Below are positions 18,305 to 27,026 of a stretch of 35,563 nucleotides of DNA, one piece after another (the first letter of the stretch is position 1; every line of letters begins with the position of its first letter). Under the pieces are notes generated by a model. That model did no database searches. It worked only from the letters and a program-made list of their open reading frames with translations, and had not been told where the DNA came from. The stretch comes from Chloroflexota bacterium. Lineage in GTDB: Bacteria; Chloroflexota; Anaerolineae; CG2-30-64-16. The DNA lies in the NCBI GenBank assembly GCA_016876015.1, contig VGOD01000031.1, positions 1-35,563 of the forward strand, given 5' to 3'. Made by a program: the position numbers and the translations under genes.

Positions 18305-19027
18305 GTGATCGCGAGCAGGTATCTTCCGTGGTTCTGTGTGGCCATCATCACGGTGGCTCTTGTGGGTTGTGGATCGGCTGAGCCGACCCGCCCGGCGCCG
18401 GCTCCGCTGCGGCCATCGCCGCCTGCGCCTCAGCCGCCCGCGACGCGCCCCAGCGGCGATGCGCCCAGCAGATTACGGGCGGCCGAGGCAGCGTTGGATC
18501 AAGGCAACCTTGTTCTGGCCGAACGGGAATTCCGGGATGCGCTGGCGCTCGACCCCAAGTCGGCGAAGGCGCAGTTCGGGCTGGGCAACGTCTATGTGCG
18601 CATGAACCGTCTGGCCGACGCGGAGGTCGCCTACAAGGCCGCGCTCGCCCTGGACGCCGGCCTGGCCTCTGCGCACTCCAACCTGGGCGTCGTCTACTAT
18701 CAGATGGGTCAGCTTGCCAGGGCCGCGGCCGAGTTCCAGACCGCGCTGAGTATTGAACCTGATGATCCGCAGACGCTCTATCTGATGGCGGTCGTGCGCC
18801 TGCAGGAGAACAACCTGACGGCGGCCGAGGAGCTGCTGGTGAAGGCGCGTGATCGCAAACCCGACCTGCCTGAGGTATACTTCGGGCTGGGCACGCTGTA
18901 CAAGCTGAAGGGGCAGAAGGCTGAGGCGATCGCCGCGTTCGAGCAGTTTCTGGCGCTCGGCCCGGCGCAGGACCCGGCCGCGGCAGACTATGCCCGGCGA
19001 GAGCTGCAGGCGCTCAAGGGCAATTAG
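18305..19027 (+). CDS. TPR-repeat lipoprotein
   Basis: 240 aa. A hydrophobic signal (FCVAIITVALVGC) ends in the lipobox LVGC. A proline-rich linker (residues ~28-55) follows, then about five tetratricopeptide repeats (AEAALDQGNLVLAEREFRDA, AQFGLGNVYVRMNRLADAEV, SNLGVVYYQMGQLARAAAEF and so on), with a last one ending EAIAAFEQFLALGP. It likely acts outside the membrane as a protein-protein scaffold. The start is a GTG at 18305 with GAGAGGAG 7 bases upstream; the longer frame from 18275 lacks a site. Partner unknown. Confidence 0.82.
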   Translation: MIASRYLPWFCVAIITVALVGCGSAEPTRPAPAPLRPSPPAPQPPATRPSGDAPSRLRAAEAALDQGNLVLAEREFRDALALDPKSAKAQFGLGNVYVRMNRLADAEVAYKAALALDAGLASAHSNLGVVYYQMGQLARAAAEFQTALSIEPDDPQTLYLMAVVRLQENNLTAAEELLVKARDRKPDLPEVYFGLGTLYKLKGQKAEAIAAFEQFLALGPAQDPAAADYARRELQALKGN

Positions 19028-19043
19028 GCGACAGGCAAGCAAT

Positions 19044-19080
19044 ACGAGGCCGTGCGAGCAGACCGCTCGCACGGCCTCGT
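19044..19080. terminator. Hairpin between convergent genes
   Basis: A perfect 16-bp stem, ACGAGGCCGTGCGAGC with GCTCGCACGGCCTCGT, around AGACC, between two genes that meet tail to tail. No T-run follows on the plus strand, so it is a terminator-like structure rather than a classical one. Confidence 0.65.
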
Positions 19081-19106
19081 TAGGACGCAGCCCCTGGCGA
19101 ACGCGC

Positions 19107-21437
19107 TCAGCCCGATCTGAAGCGGCTGGTCGCCAGATTCGCAATCCGTTTGGCCCAACCTTTCCAGAACACCACCTCCAGCGAGCGCCAGTCGTCAGCG
19201 GATCTGCTCAAGGTGTCGGGCGACGGTTCCTGGCGGCCATATCGCTGCGCGACGAAAACGTCGGTGATGCGAGCGACAGGCTGCCCAGCTTCGGGCAAGG
19301 CGCCGCCGAACGCGGCCGCGTGCTCCAACGGCGTGTGGCTGACGGGCCAGGGAATGTTAAGCCGGTTCGCCCAGGTCTCGAGCAGCCCGAAGAGCCGGCC
19401 GATCAGGTCTGCTGCGCTGAAGAACACGTGGCGCTGTCTTCGGCTCCACACCACTGCGCCGGCCGCCAGGGCCAGAAAACCCGTGACGACGGTCAGCGTG
19501 ATCCAATGGCGGCGCAGCCAGCGCACGACGGGCGGATCCACCGGCAACCCTCCGATGCCGCTTGAGCGTCCGCGGTCCATCAGCAGATCGTCCATCTCGT
19601 CCGGCCTGTCACTGCCGAGCGGGCCAGACGCCGACCCCGCAGTTTCTGGACCTTTGGCCGTGGGACGCGTGAGCAGCGACTCGGACGCCGTCGGCTCGAA
19701 TGCGGTCCAGCCGAAGGTCGGGAAAAAGACCTCTACCCAGGCGTGTGCGTTCTGCTCCAACACCCGGAATGTATAGGGCGCCTTGGGATCGGATGTCGGG
19801 GTCTCGATCGTCTGGCCGGGCGTGTAGCCGGTCACGATGCGCGTGGGGATGCCGACCGAACGCAGCATCACGGCCATGGCGCTGGCGTAGTAGTCGCAAT
19901 AGCCCTCGCGGATACCGAACAGGAAGTATTCCACGCCATCGGCCCCGGCAGGCGGCGCAGCGATGTTCTGGTTGTACTTGTATTTGCGCAGCTCGGCTTC
20001 TATGGCCGTGGCTTTGTCGAAGGGGTTGTCGAAGGGCGCTGTGATCCTCCGCGCCAGGCTGCGCACGCGGCCCGGGAAGTTGTCTGGCAACTGCAAGAAG
20101 CGCTCTTCGATCCAGAGGGGATAGTCGGTGTGATCAACTCGCAGCGCCTCGATCGGCGCGTCGCTGACGTGAGAGACCACCTGGTAGGTGCTATCGCGGT
20201 TGAAGGCTACACGGCTGCGCAGCATGGAGACCGTGATCAGCCGTCTATCGTCGGTCAGCCTGGTGTGATCGGCGTTCAAGAGCAGCGAGACCCTGGAGAT
20301 CTGTGGCGGGCCGAAGATCACATCCTGCTTTGCTTCCAGCGACTGGATCGTCGTCGTAATCGTGCGTGTCGTCGAATAGGGCGGTTCCGGCAGCGGCAGG
20401 TTGCGTTCCACGATCAGCACATTTGCATCGGTATTCTCCCAGCCGGCGCCAGTATACAGATCGAAGATCGCAGCACGCCAGTAGGTGCGTTCGGCCGTCG
20501 TGCCCAGAAAGATTGGTCGATCGGTCAGGTTGACTGGCCCTCCGAAGCTCATGGTGCGGCCATAGCTGGTGACCTGCACGGCCGGCGCACGGTAGTTCAG
20601 CGACCGGTACATGCGCTGCCAGGTGGACTCGACCCGCTTCCAGGGCTGCTCGAATGGCCGGCCGAGGCGCTCCATCACGGTTTCGTTGGCGACGCCTGGC
20701 ATAAACCAGGCCAATGCGATCACCGCGACCGCAAAGATGAAACCTGACCGCAAGAAGTCGAGGTACATATCGGGCGCGTAGCGGATACGCAGGGCTTGCC
20801 ACGCTGCTTCGTTGCGCGCCAGTTCGACACGGATCGCCAGCATCAGCACCGCCAACAGATAGAGCACCAGATACCCCGTCAGATTGGCGGGGGAGTAGTA
20901 GGTGTTCACCAGTAATCCGATGCCCGCGGGAATGACTGCATGGAGCACGCGCTGATGGCGGATCAGACTCCAGATGGCGAAATAGCCGATCCACCAGGCC
21001 AGGAATGATAGCTGGGTCACGAAGATCAAGTTGTCGGCGCTGGGCGCGCCGCTGAACAGGGCGATGTTCCAGGTCACATTGCGCTGGATGAACTCCAACA
21101 CGCCGTCGTGCAGGGTCAGGTCGGGCAGCATTGCCGCGATCACAATGCGTGACACCAACCCCATGCTCGCCACGAAACTGTAGAATACAGGGAACACGCC
21201 GCTCCAACGCGTGAGCGCCAGCAGGAAGCCCAGCAGCGTGCTGACCAATGCCGCGGCCGAGACAGCCGACATCCCGTCGGCCCACGCCGCTTCAGTGACT
21301 GATAGCGTCATGCTGAGCACCAGCGTGAGGGTCAAAAGCAATGTCCAGATGCCGCCCCCGCGCGTCAGTCGCGCACGGGGCGTGTTCACGGCCGGCAGCA
21401 AGGCCGGGGCCGGTACCAACCGGGTAGCTGTAGTCAT
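19107..21437 (-). CDS. Transglutaminase-like membrane protein
   Basis: 776 aa. An N-terminal block of about six membrane helices (residues ~28-225) is followed by an extracytoplasmic region. The transglutaminase-like core has Cys in REGYCDYYASAMAVML, His in EQNAHAWVEVFFPTFGW and then FEPTASE. One further helix (ITLTVVTGFLALAAGAVVW, ~650) and a DUF4129-like tail close the protein. It is a paralogue of the gene at the left edge, with the same order of parts. It stands alone here and converges on the TPR gene. A role in cell-envelope protein processing is inferred from topology; the substrate is unknown. The ribosome site before the ATG at 21437 is weak. Confidence 0.87.
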   Translation of the reverse strand: MTTATRLVPAPALLPAVNTPRARLTRGGGIWTLLLTLTLVLSMTLSVTEAAWADGMSAVSAAALVSTLLGFLLALTRWSGVFPVFYSFVASMGLVSRIVIAAMLPDLTLHDGVLEFIQRNVTWNIALFSGAPSADNLIFVTQLSFLAWWIGYFAIWSLIRHQRVLHAVIPAGIGLLVNTYYSPANLTGYLVLYLLAVLMLAIRVELARNEAAWQALRIRYAPDMYLDFLRSGFIFAVAVIALAWFMPGVANETVMERLGRPFEQPWKRVESTWQRMYRSLNYRAPAVQVTSYGRTMSFGGPVNLTDRPIFLGTTAERTYWRAAIFDLYTGAGWENTDANVLIVERNLPLPEPPYSTTRTITTTIQSLEAKQDVIFGPPQISRVSLLLNADHTRLTDDRRLITVSMLRSRVAFNRDSTYQVVSHVSDAPIEALRVDHTDYPLWIEERFLQLPDNFPGRVRSLARRITAPFDNPFDKATAIEAELRKYKYNQNIAAPPAGADGVEYFLFGIREGYCDYYASAMAVMLRSVGIPTRIVTGYTPGQTIETPTSDPKAPYTFRVLEQNAHAWVEVFFPTFGWTAFEPTASESLLTRPTAKGPETAGSASGPLGSDRPDEMDDLLMDRGRSSGIGGLPVDPPVVRWLRRHWITLTVVTGFLALAAGAVVWSRRQRHVFFSAADLIGRLFGLLETWANRLNIPWPVSHTPLEHAAAFGGALPEAGQPVARITDVFVAQRYGRQEPSPDTLSRSADDWRSLEVVFWKGWAKRIANLATSRFRSG

Positions 21438-21608
21438 CTCATCTTCGCTCGAAGCGGCGCGGGGCCGCTGGTTGTCAACAGAGTGTAGTTTAGCCCATCC
21501 AGGCTCTGGCTGGCAGCCATCATCCTGTGGTATCAGGCTATGACCTTGATTGTACCGGATGTTGGCCGGCTGTCAAGTGAGGCGCGATACAGGCGCAGAC
21601 CATTTGCC

Positions 21609-21637
21609 TTGTGCCTTTGGGCCTTTGTGGTTAGAAT
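21609..21637 (+). promoter_or_regulatory. Candidate promoter for the enolase-superfamily gene
   Basis: TTGTGC 21609-21614, a 17-base spacer and TAGAAT 21632-21637. It now lies almost 400 bases from the start codon because two repeat elements sit in between. Confidence 0.4.
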
Positions 21638-21667
21638 AGGCGTGCACTACGGAAACGACTCTCATTA

Positions 21668-21802
21668 ACAGGAGTTACGCAGTGCCGTGCGGAGTAGCCA
21701 CGAATTGCACGAATTTCACGAATTCAGCCGCCTGGTCAACCCATTTTCGTGTCAATTCGTGTCATTCGTGGCTGGTTTTCGGCGCCACTGCGTAAGTCCT
21801 GT
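21668..21802. mobile_element. MITE-like element 1 (135 bp)
   Basis: Terminal inverted repeats ACAGGAGTTACGCAGT (left) and ACTGCGTAAGTCCTGT (right; one mismatch in 16), flanked by the direct repeat CATTA (21663-21667 and 21803-21807). The interior is an imperfect palindrome built on CCACGAAT/ATTCGTGG units. There is no coding capacity, so it is a non-autonomous element. Confidence 0.8.
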
Positions 21803-21811
21803 CATTAAGGA

Positions 21812-22015
21812 ACAGGAGTTACGCAGTGGGCTCCTCGGCGCGGTCATTGCGAGGAGCGTAGTGTGCGATTGCGCCAGCATCCTTCAGGACGAAGCAATCT
21901 CCGGCTTGGCGAGGGAGATTGCCTTCGTCCTGGCTCAGGCCAGGGCTTCGCAAACCATGTCCTGAGCTTGTCGAAGGATGCGCTCGCAATGACGTGCGAC
22001 TGCGTAAGTCCTGTT
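21812..22015. mobile_element. MITE-like element 2 (204 bp)
   Basis: The same terminal repeats as element 1, flanked by TAAGGA (21806-21811 and 22016-22021). The interior is different: a composite palindrome with CATTGCGAG/CTCGCAATG, GCATCCTTC/GAAGGATGC and GACGAAGCAATCTC/GAGATTGCCTTCGTC. The right-hand AAGGA also serves as the ribosome site of the next gene. Confidence 0.8.
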
Positions 22016-22032
22016 AAGGAAGCGATCTCACC

Positions 22033-23304
22033 ATGTCTGAAACCGTTCTTCGCAACATCAACACGCACTCGCGTCCATCCCAGTTGCGCATCAGCGACAT
22101 GCGCATCGCCAACATCGTCGGCGCGCCGTTCCGCGCCACGATCATCCGCCTCGACACCAATCAAGGTCTCTCCGGCTATGGCGAGGTGCGCGATGGCGCC
22201 AGCAAGACCTATGCCCTCATGCTCAAGAGCCGGCTGATCGGCGAGAATCCCTGTGACGTGGACAGGTTGTTTCGCAAGATCAAGCAGTTCGGCTATCATG
22301 CGCGGCAGGCAGGCGGCGTCACGGCCGTCGAGATGGCTCTGATGGACCTGGCGGGGAAGGCTTACGCCGCGCCAGCCTATCAGCTCGCGGGCGGCAAGTT
22401 CCGTGATCGCGTTTTGTGCTATTGCGATACCCCGTCGTCGCCCGATCCGATCGAGATGGGCCGTCGGCTGCGCGAACGCCTGGCGCGCGGCTACAAGTTC
22501 CTGAAGATGGATGTCGGGATTGACCTGCTGCGCGATCTGCCACGGGCGTTGGTTGCGCCGCCGGGTATGTTGGCCACGCGTCACGTGCAGCACCCGTTCA
22601 CCGGCATTCAGATCACCGAGAAGGGCATTCGCTACCTGGCCGATTACGTGGCGGCCGTGCGCGAGACGGTGGGCTACGATGCGCCCCTGGCGGCCGATCA
22701 CTTCGGGCACATCGGCCTGGAGTCGTGCATCCGCCTGGGGCAGGCGCTCGATCGCTTCACGCTGGCATGGTACGAGGATATGCTGCCGTGGCAGTACACC
22801 GAGCAGTATGTGGCTCTCGCGCGCGCCGTCACGACGCCGATCTGCACCGGTGAGGACATTTTCCTCAAAGAAGGCTTCAAGCCGCTTCTCGAAGCGCGTA
22901 GCGTCGGTGTGATCCATCCCGATCTGGCAAGCTCCGGCGGCATCCTGGAGACCAAGAAGATCGGCGATCTAGCGCAGGAGCATGGGGTGGCCATGGCGAT
23001 GCATATGGCCGCCTCGCCGATCGCCACCCTGGCCAGCGTGCATTGCGCGGCCGCCACCGAGAACTTCCTGGTGCTGGAAAACCACGCGACCGATGTGCCA
23101 TGGTGGGATGATCTGGTGGTCGGCCTGCCGAAACCGTTGGTGCAGGATGGTCACATTGCTGTGCCAGAGACCCCTGGCCTGGGCTTCAGCGATGTCAACG
23201 AAGAGCTGATCCGGGAGCATCTCAACTCGGCTGATTCCGTCTTCTTCGATCAGCCGACCGACTATTGGGACACGGAGCGTTCGTGGGATCGCACCTGGAG
23301 CTGA
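22033..23304 (+). CDS. Mandelate racemase/muconate lactonizing enzyme family protein
   Basis: Enolase-superfamily enzyme of 423 aa that abstracts a proton alpha to a carboxylate, typically in sugar-acid dehydration or racemisation. The capping domain is N-terminal, then the TIM barrel: the lysine strand YKFLKMDVG (Lys-Met-Asp, not the classic KxK); metal ligands Asp in PLAADHFGH, Glu in LAWYEDMLP and Glu in CTGEDIFLK; and the catalytic His-Asp dyad in VIHPDLASSGG and AMAMHMAAS. The ATG at 22033 has AAGGA 11 bases upstream, within the duplicated target of element 2. Likely a sugar-acid dehydratase; specificity cannot be read from sequence. It may serve carbohydrate catabolism with the pectin-type genes to the right. 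Confidence 0.88.
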   Translation: MSETVLRNINTHSRPSQLRISDMRIANIVGAPFRATIIRLDTNQGLSGYGEVRDGASKTYALMLKSRLIGENPCDVDRLFRKIKQFGYHARQAGGVTAVEMALMDLAGKAYAAPAYQLAGGKFRDRVLCYCDTPSSPDPIEMGRRLRERLARGYKFLKMDVGIDLLRDLPRALVAPPGMLATRHVQHPFTGIQITEKGIRYLADYVAAVRETVGYDAPLAADHFGHIGLESCIRLGQALDRFTLAWYEDMLPWQYTEQYVALARAVTTPICTGEDIFLKEGFKPLLEARSVGVIHPDLASSGGILETKKIGDLAQEHGVAMAMHMAASPIATLASVHCAAATENFLVLENHATDVPWWDDLVVGLPKPLVQDGHIAVPETPGLGFSDVNEELIREHLNSADSVFFDQPTDYWDTERSWDRTWS

Positions 23305-23466
23305 CGGGGCGGGTGCGCAGCGGCGAATGAAACCCACCACGTGCCAGGCACGCTGCTCGGGCCGGTCTCCTGACCATGCCCGCTGTGGCATGGTACGAGG
23401 TGGCTCGGTCGCAGACCGGGCACAGCAGACGGAGCGGGCGGTTTTCAGTACAAGGGTTTGGCGATC

Positions 23467-26058
23467 ATGTCACGCGGTTCGATGCTGGGCGTGGCGGCCC
23501 TGGCCGCGGCCACGCTGTTGCTAGAGAGCACCTTGACTCGCCTGCTGGCGGTGGCGCAGTTCTACCACTTTGCCTTCCTGGCGGTCAGTCTGGCGCTGCT
23601 CGGCTTCGGCGCCAGCGGCACGGCGCTCAGCCTGGCAGCGCGTCGCCGCGGAGCTCTGCTGCGGCCTGAGCGTTGGCTGTCATGGTCGGGTCTGGGCTTC
23701 GCGGCCGGCGTGGGGCTGGCCTATGCCGCGGTGAACCTGCTGCCGTTCGATTCCTACAGCATCGCCTGGGAGCGCCGGCAGATTCTCTACTTCGTGCTCT
23801 ACTACCTGGCGCTGACCCTGCCCTTTTTCTGCGCAGGGCTGGGGATCGGCGCGGCGTTGGCCGGCGCCGCAGGTCGCGGTCACCGCATCTATGCGGCCAA
23901 CCTGCTCGGCTCCGCGGCCGGGGTGTTGCTGGCGCCCGCTCTGCTCTGGCTGGCCGGCGTGCCCGGCGCGGTCCTGGCGAGCGCGCTGATCGGGCTGGCG
24001 GTTTTCAGGACAGATGCCCATGCCGGCCGCGGCGCCACGGCCCGTGGAAAAATGTCCCGGTTTGGAGGCTTTAGCCGGTTTGGTGGTCGGCGGCAGAAAC
24101 CGGCTGATCCTGAAAGGAGGCTTCGCACAGCCTCCAGACCAGAGCGGCGGGCGGTTTTCAGGACAGCGCTTCTGGTCGGCCTGGCCTGTCTGATCGCGCT
24201 CACACTCCTCAACCTGGGTGAGCGGGCGCCGTTGGGCATGGCAATCTCGCCCTACAAGGGATTGGCCCATGCCCGCCGCTATCCTGGCTCGCAACTGGTC
24301 TTCGGCCGGTGGGATGCTATCGCCCGCGTTGACGTGGTGGCTGGCGCGGGAATGCGGGCGCTGCCCGGCCTCAGCTACGCCTACAAGTCCACGCCGCCCC
24401 CGCAGCTCGGGCTGGCGCTCGACGCCGATGCGCTACAGCCGATTACCTTGGTCGCTCCCGGCGACTTCGACGCGGCGGCTTTTCTGCCGGAGGCGTTGGC
24501 GTTCGAGCTGCGGCCGGCCGGCCGCGTGCTGGTCCTGGCGTCGGGCGGAGGGCTGGGCGTGCTGCAGGCGCTGGCAGCCGGCGCCCAGGAGGCGACCGCT
24601 GTCCTGGAAGAACCGCTGGCCCGCCGCGCAGTGGCGGTTACCGCGGCTGCACACGACCCCTTCGCGCATCCGGCCGTGCGCACCGCAGACGAGCCATCGC
24701 GTGTAGTCCTGCGCCGCACGCAGGAGAGCTACGACGTGGTGTACCTGCCGCTGACGGTGCCCTATCGGCCTGTGACCAGCGGCGCGTACAGCCTCGCCGA
24801 GACCTATGGGCTGACGCGAGAGATGTTCGAGGATGCGCTCGGCCGGCTGGCGCCGGCCGGCGTGTTGGCCGTCACCCGCTGGCTCCAAACGCCCCCCAGC
24901 GAGAGCGTGCGGCTGATGGCGACGCTGATCGAGGCGCTGGAGCGCCGCGGCGTCAGCCGGCCCGCTGACGCACTGGTGGCGTATCGGGGCATCCAGACGA
25001 TCACGGTCCTGGCGCGGCCCGATGGCTGGCCCGCGGAAGATCTGGAGCAGGTGCGTCAGTTCACCGAGTCGCGGCGCTATGACCTGGTGTGGGCGCCCGA
25101 TGTGCGGCCCGACGAGCTCAATCGCTTCAACCGCCTGCCGGCCGTCGCTGACCATGAAGCGACAGTCGAGTTGCTGGACGCCGCGCAGCGCAGCGAGTTC
25201 TATCGTCGCTACCCCTATGCAGTTGCGCCCGCCACCGATGATCGGCCCTTTTTCTTCCACTTTTTCCGTTGGGGGCAGACGCGGCAGACGCTGGCGCTGC
25301 TGGGTCGCACCTGGCAGCCGTTCGGCGGCAGCGGCTATTTCGTGCTGTTCGCGCTGCTGGCGCTGGCGCTCGTCCTGAGCATCGGCCTGATCGTCGCGCC
25401 GCTGGCCGTTTCCAGGACAGTTACCCATGCCACGGCCAGCGCCGCGGGGGATGAAACCGGCCACGTACCAGGCACTTCCGAAGTGCCTGGTACGTGGGGG
25501 GAGACTCGCAGCATCAGCCGTCCGTTGCTCTACTTCGGCCTGTTGGGGGTCGCCTTCCTGTTCGTGGAAATCCCGCTCATCCAGCGTTGGATCCTGGCGT
25601 TCGGCCACGCGACCTATGCGTTTGCGGTCGTGGTATTCGCAGTGCTGGTTGGCGCGGGGGCTGGAAGCCTGGCCGCGCACGCATCCTGGCTGCCGCGGCG
25701 AGCGGTCTTCCCCGCGCTGATCTTTCTGATCGTCCTCACGATCCTCGGTGGGCCTCAACTCGTCCGAATCGCCCTGGGATGGCCGCTGGCCGGCCGGGTT
25801 GCGCTGGCAGTCGCCAGCCTGGCGCCACTCGCGTTCCTGATGGGGTTGCCATTCCCGTTGGGTTTGGCCTGGGCCGAAGCACGACGGCCAGCCGCGGCCA
25901 GCCTGATCCCATGGGCCTGGGCGGTCAACGGCTGCGCTTCGGTGATCGCGGCGGTCCTGGCTGCGATCCTGGCCCTCAGCTTCGGGTTCACGGCAGTGTT
26001 GTGGCTGGGCGCGATAGGCTATGCCGCAGCCGGCGTCATTCTCACCAAGAGCCTCTAG
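23467..26058 (+). CDS. Membrane protein with a spermidine-synthase-like domain
   Basis: 863 aa. An N-terminal membrane block (residues ~1-240, several helices), a methyltransferase-fold core like spermidine synthase (SAM/dcSAM loop VLVLASGGGLGVLQALAAGA, then PVTSGAYSLAETYGLTREMF and VLAVTRWLQTPP), and a C-terminal block of about six helices from ~620. Such fused proteins are widespread but uncharacterised. The acidic residues needed for polyamine binding are not obvious, so true spermidine synthesis is doubtful. Residues ~179-229 are a 51-codon insertion, and a second palindrome is translated near residues 665-677. The start at 23467 (ATG) was preferred to TTG 23458; neither has a strong ribosome site. 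It ends overlapping the stop of pcm by 3-4 bases, tail to tail. Confidence 0.8.
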   Translation: MSRGSMLGVAALAAATLLLESTLTRLLAVAQFYHFAFLAVSLALLGFGASGTALSLAARRRGALLRPERWLSWSGLGFAAGVGLAYAAVNLLPFDSYSIAWERRQILYFVLYYLALTLPFFCAGLGIGAALAGAAGRGHRIYAANLLGSAAGVLLAPALLWLAGVPGAVLASALIGLAVFRTDAHAGRGATARGKMSRFGGFSRFGGRRQKPADPERRLRTASRPERRAVFRTALLVGLACLIALTLLNLGERAPLGMAISPYKGLAHARRYPGSQLVFGRWDAIARVDVVAGAGMRALPGLSYAYKSTPPPQLGLALDADALQPITLVAPGDFDAAAFLPEALAFELRPAGRVLVLASGGGLGVLQALAAGAQEATAVLEEPLARRAVAVTAAAHDPFAHPAVRTADEPSRVVLRRTQESYDVVYLPLTVPYRPVTSGAYSLAETYGLTREMFEDALGRLAPAGVLAVTRWLQTPPSESVRLMATLIEALERRGVSRPADALVAYRGIQTITVLARPDGWPAEDLEQVRQFTESRRYDLVWAPDVRPDELNRFNRLPAVADHEATVELLDAAQRSEFYRRYPYAVAPATDDRPFFFHFFRWGQTRQTLALLGRTWQPFGGSGYFVLFALLALALVLSIGLIVAPLAVSRTVTHATASAAGDETGHVPGTSEVPGTWGETRSISRPLLYFGLLGVAFLFVEIPLIQRWILAFGHATYAFAVVVFAVLVGAGAGSLAAHASWLPRRAVFPALIFLIVLTILGGPQLVRIALGWPLAGRVALAVASLAPLAFLMGLPFPLGLAWAEARRPAAASLIPWAWAVNGCASVIAAVLAAILALSFGFTAVLWLGAIGYAAAGVILTKSL
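24001..24166. repeat. In-frame repeat insertion bounded by 13-bp direct repeats
   Basis: GTTTTCAGGACAG occurs at 24001-24013 and again at 24154-24166, exactly 153 bases (51 codons) apart. Between them lies palindromic element copy B (24058-24143), a relative of copy A at 3374. Removing one period would rejoin LAVFRT directly to ALLVGLACL, a continuous membrane helix. A variant, GTTTCCAGGACAG, recurs at 25408-25420 in the same gene. Confidence 0.8.
25461..25497. repeat. Perfect 18-bp palindrome inside a coding region
   Basis: CCACGTACCAGGCACTTC, a single C, GAAGTGCCTGGTACGTGG. It is translated as part of a loop (HVPGTSEVPGTW) of the membrane protein. A half-copy, CCACGTGCCAGGCAC, lies just before the gene near 23338-23352. 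Confidence 0.85.
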
Positions 26059-26849
26059 CGCTTCCCCGTCAGCGGCACGAACACGACTGCGCCCAGGTTG
26101 GCGGCGGCTAATTCGCCCCCGCGCTTCTCGAAGAGCCAGAGGGTCTGGAAGCTGCCCTGTGGGCCGATGGGGATGATCAGCCGGCCGCCCTCCACGAGCT
26201 GGTTGGCCAATGGCTGCGGCAGGTGATCGGGCGCGGCCGTCACGATGATCGCGTCGAAGGGCGCGTGCGCTGGCCAACCGAAGTAGCCGTCTGCATTGAG
26301 CACCTTTACATTGTCGTAGCCGATCTCGCGCAGCCGCGCGGCCGCAGACGAGGCCAGCTCCGGGATGATCTCGATCGTGTAGACTTCGGCGCCCAGGTCG
26401 GCCAGGATTGCGGCCTGATACCCGCTGCCAGCGCCGATCTCCAGCACGCGATTGCCGGGACCCACCTTGATCGCTTCGGTCATCAGCGCGACGATGTAGG
26501 GCTGGGAGATCGTCTGGCCGTAGCCGATGGGCAGCGGGTGATCGGCGTAGGCTGAGTCGAGGTGTTGCGAGAGCACGAAGCGGTGGCGGGGCACGCGTCG
26601 CATCGCGTCCAGTGTGGCCGGGTCTGTAACCCCGCGCGTCGCGATCTGATCGCGCACCATGGCCAGCCGGGTCGCGGCGAAGGGGTCCGTGGGCGAGGGT
26701 GCGATCTGCGGGGTCTGGACGAGCGCCGTGGACGAGGGCGTGGCGGTTGGGGGCAGGAAAGCGTCCCCGCGCAAGCGTTGGCCCGGCGCGCAGGCGAGCA
26801 ACAGGATCGGCAAGCCGACAATCAACACGAGCAGAAGACGCCTGGTCAT
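26055..26849 (-). CDS. pcm: Protein-L-isoaspartate O-methyltransferase with lipoprotein signal
   Basis: SAM-dependent methyltransferase that starts repair of isoaspartyl residues in damaged proteins. Family marks: MVRDQIATRGVTDPATLDAM, VPRHRFV, YADHPLPIGYGQTISQPYIV, SAM loop VLEIGAGSGYQAAILADLG, and IPIGPQG. 264 aa. Unusually, residues 1-20 form a signal peptide with lipobox LLLAC, and a Pro/Ser/Thr-rich linker follows. The enzyme is therefore predicted to be a lipoprotein outside the cytoplasm, where SAM is not normally available. The ATG at 26849 has AAGGAGG 5 bases upstream. Its promoter is at 26903-26931. Confidence 0.9.
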   Translation of the reverse strand: MTRRLLLVLIVGLPILLLACAPGQRLRGDAFLPPTATPSSTALVQTPQIAPSPTDPFAATRLAMVRDQIATRGVTDPATLDAMRRVPRHRFVLSQHLDSAYADHPLPIGYGQTISQPYIVALMTEAIKVGPGNRVLEIGAGSGYQAAILADLGAEVYTIEIIPELASSAAARLREIGYDNVKVLNADGYFGWPAHAPFDAIIVTAAPDHLPQPLANQLVEGGRLIIPIGPQGSFQTLWLFEKRGGELAAANLGAVVFVPLTGKR

Positions 26850-26902
26850 CTTGACCTCCTTCAGCATTCAAGCCATGCAGCAAGCGGGGGGGGCGGCTCG
26901 TA

Positions 26903-26931
26903 TATGGTAGCGCAGGTTGTGGTCGATGTCA
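26903..26931 (-). promoter_or_regulatory. Promoter of pcm
   Basis: Minus strand: TTGACA (complement of 26926-26931), a 17-base spacer and TACCAT (complement of 26903-26908). Confidence 0.75.
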
Positions 26932-27026
26932 ATGATCCGCAGCGCGCTTACCGCCAGCAAGGCCAAAAAGATCCTCTTTGGGGCCGCATCTCCACGCCTT
27001 CGCGCACCTGCATACTTGGCGCGGTT

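Noticed and set aside
24433-26883. Very long minus-strand open frame opposite the membrane protein
   Set aside because: It has a shadow-frame composition (Arg/Gln/His-rich, no domain), while the plus strand encodes recognisable membrane and methyltransferase segments.
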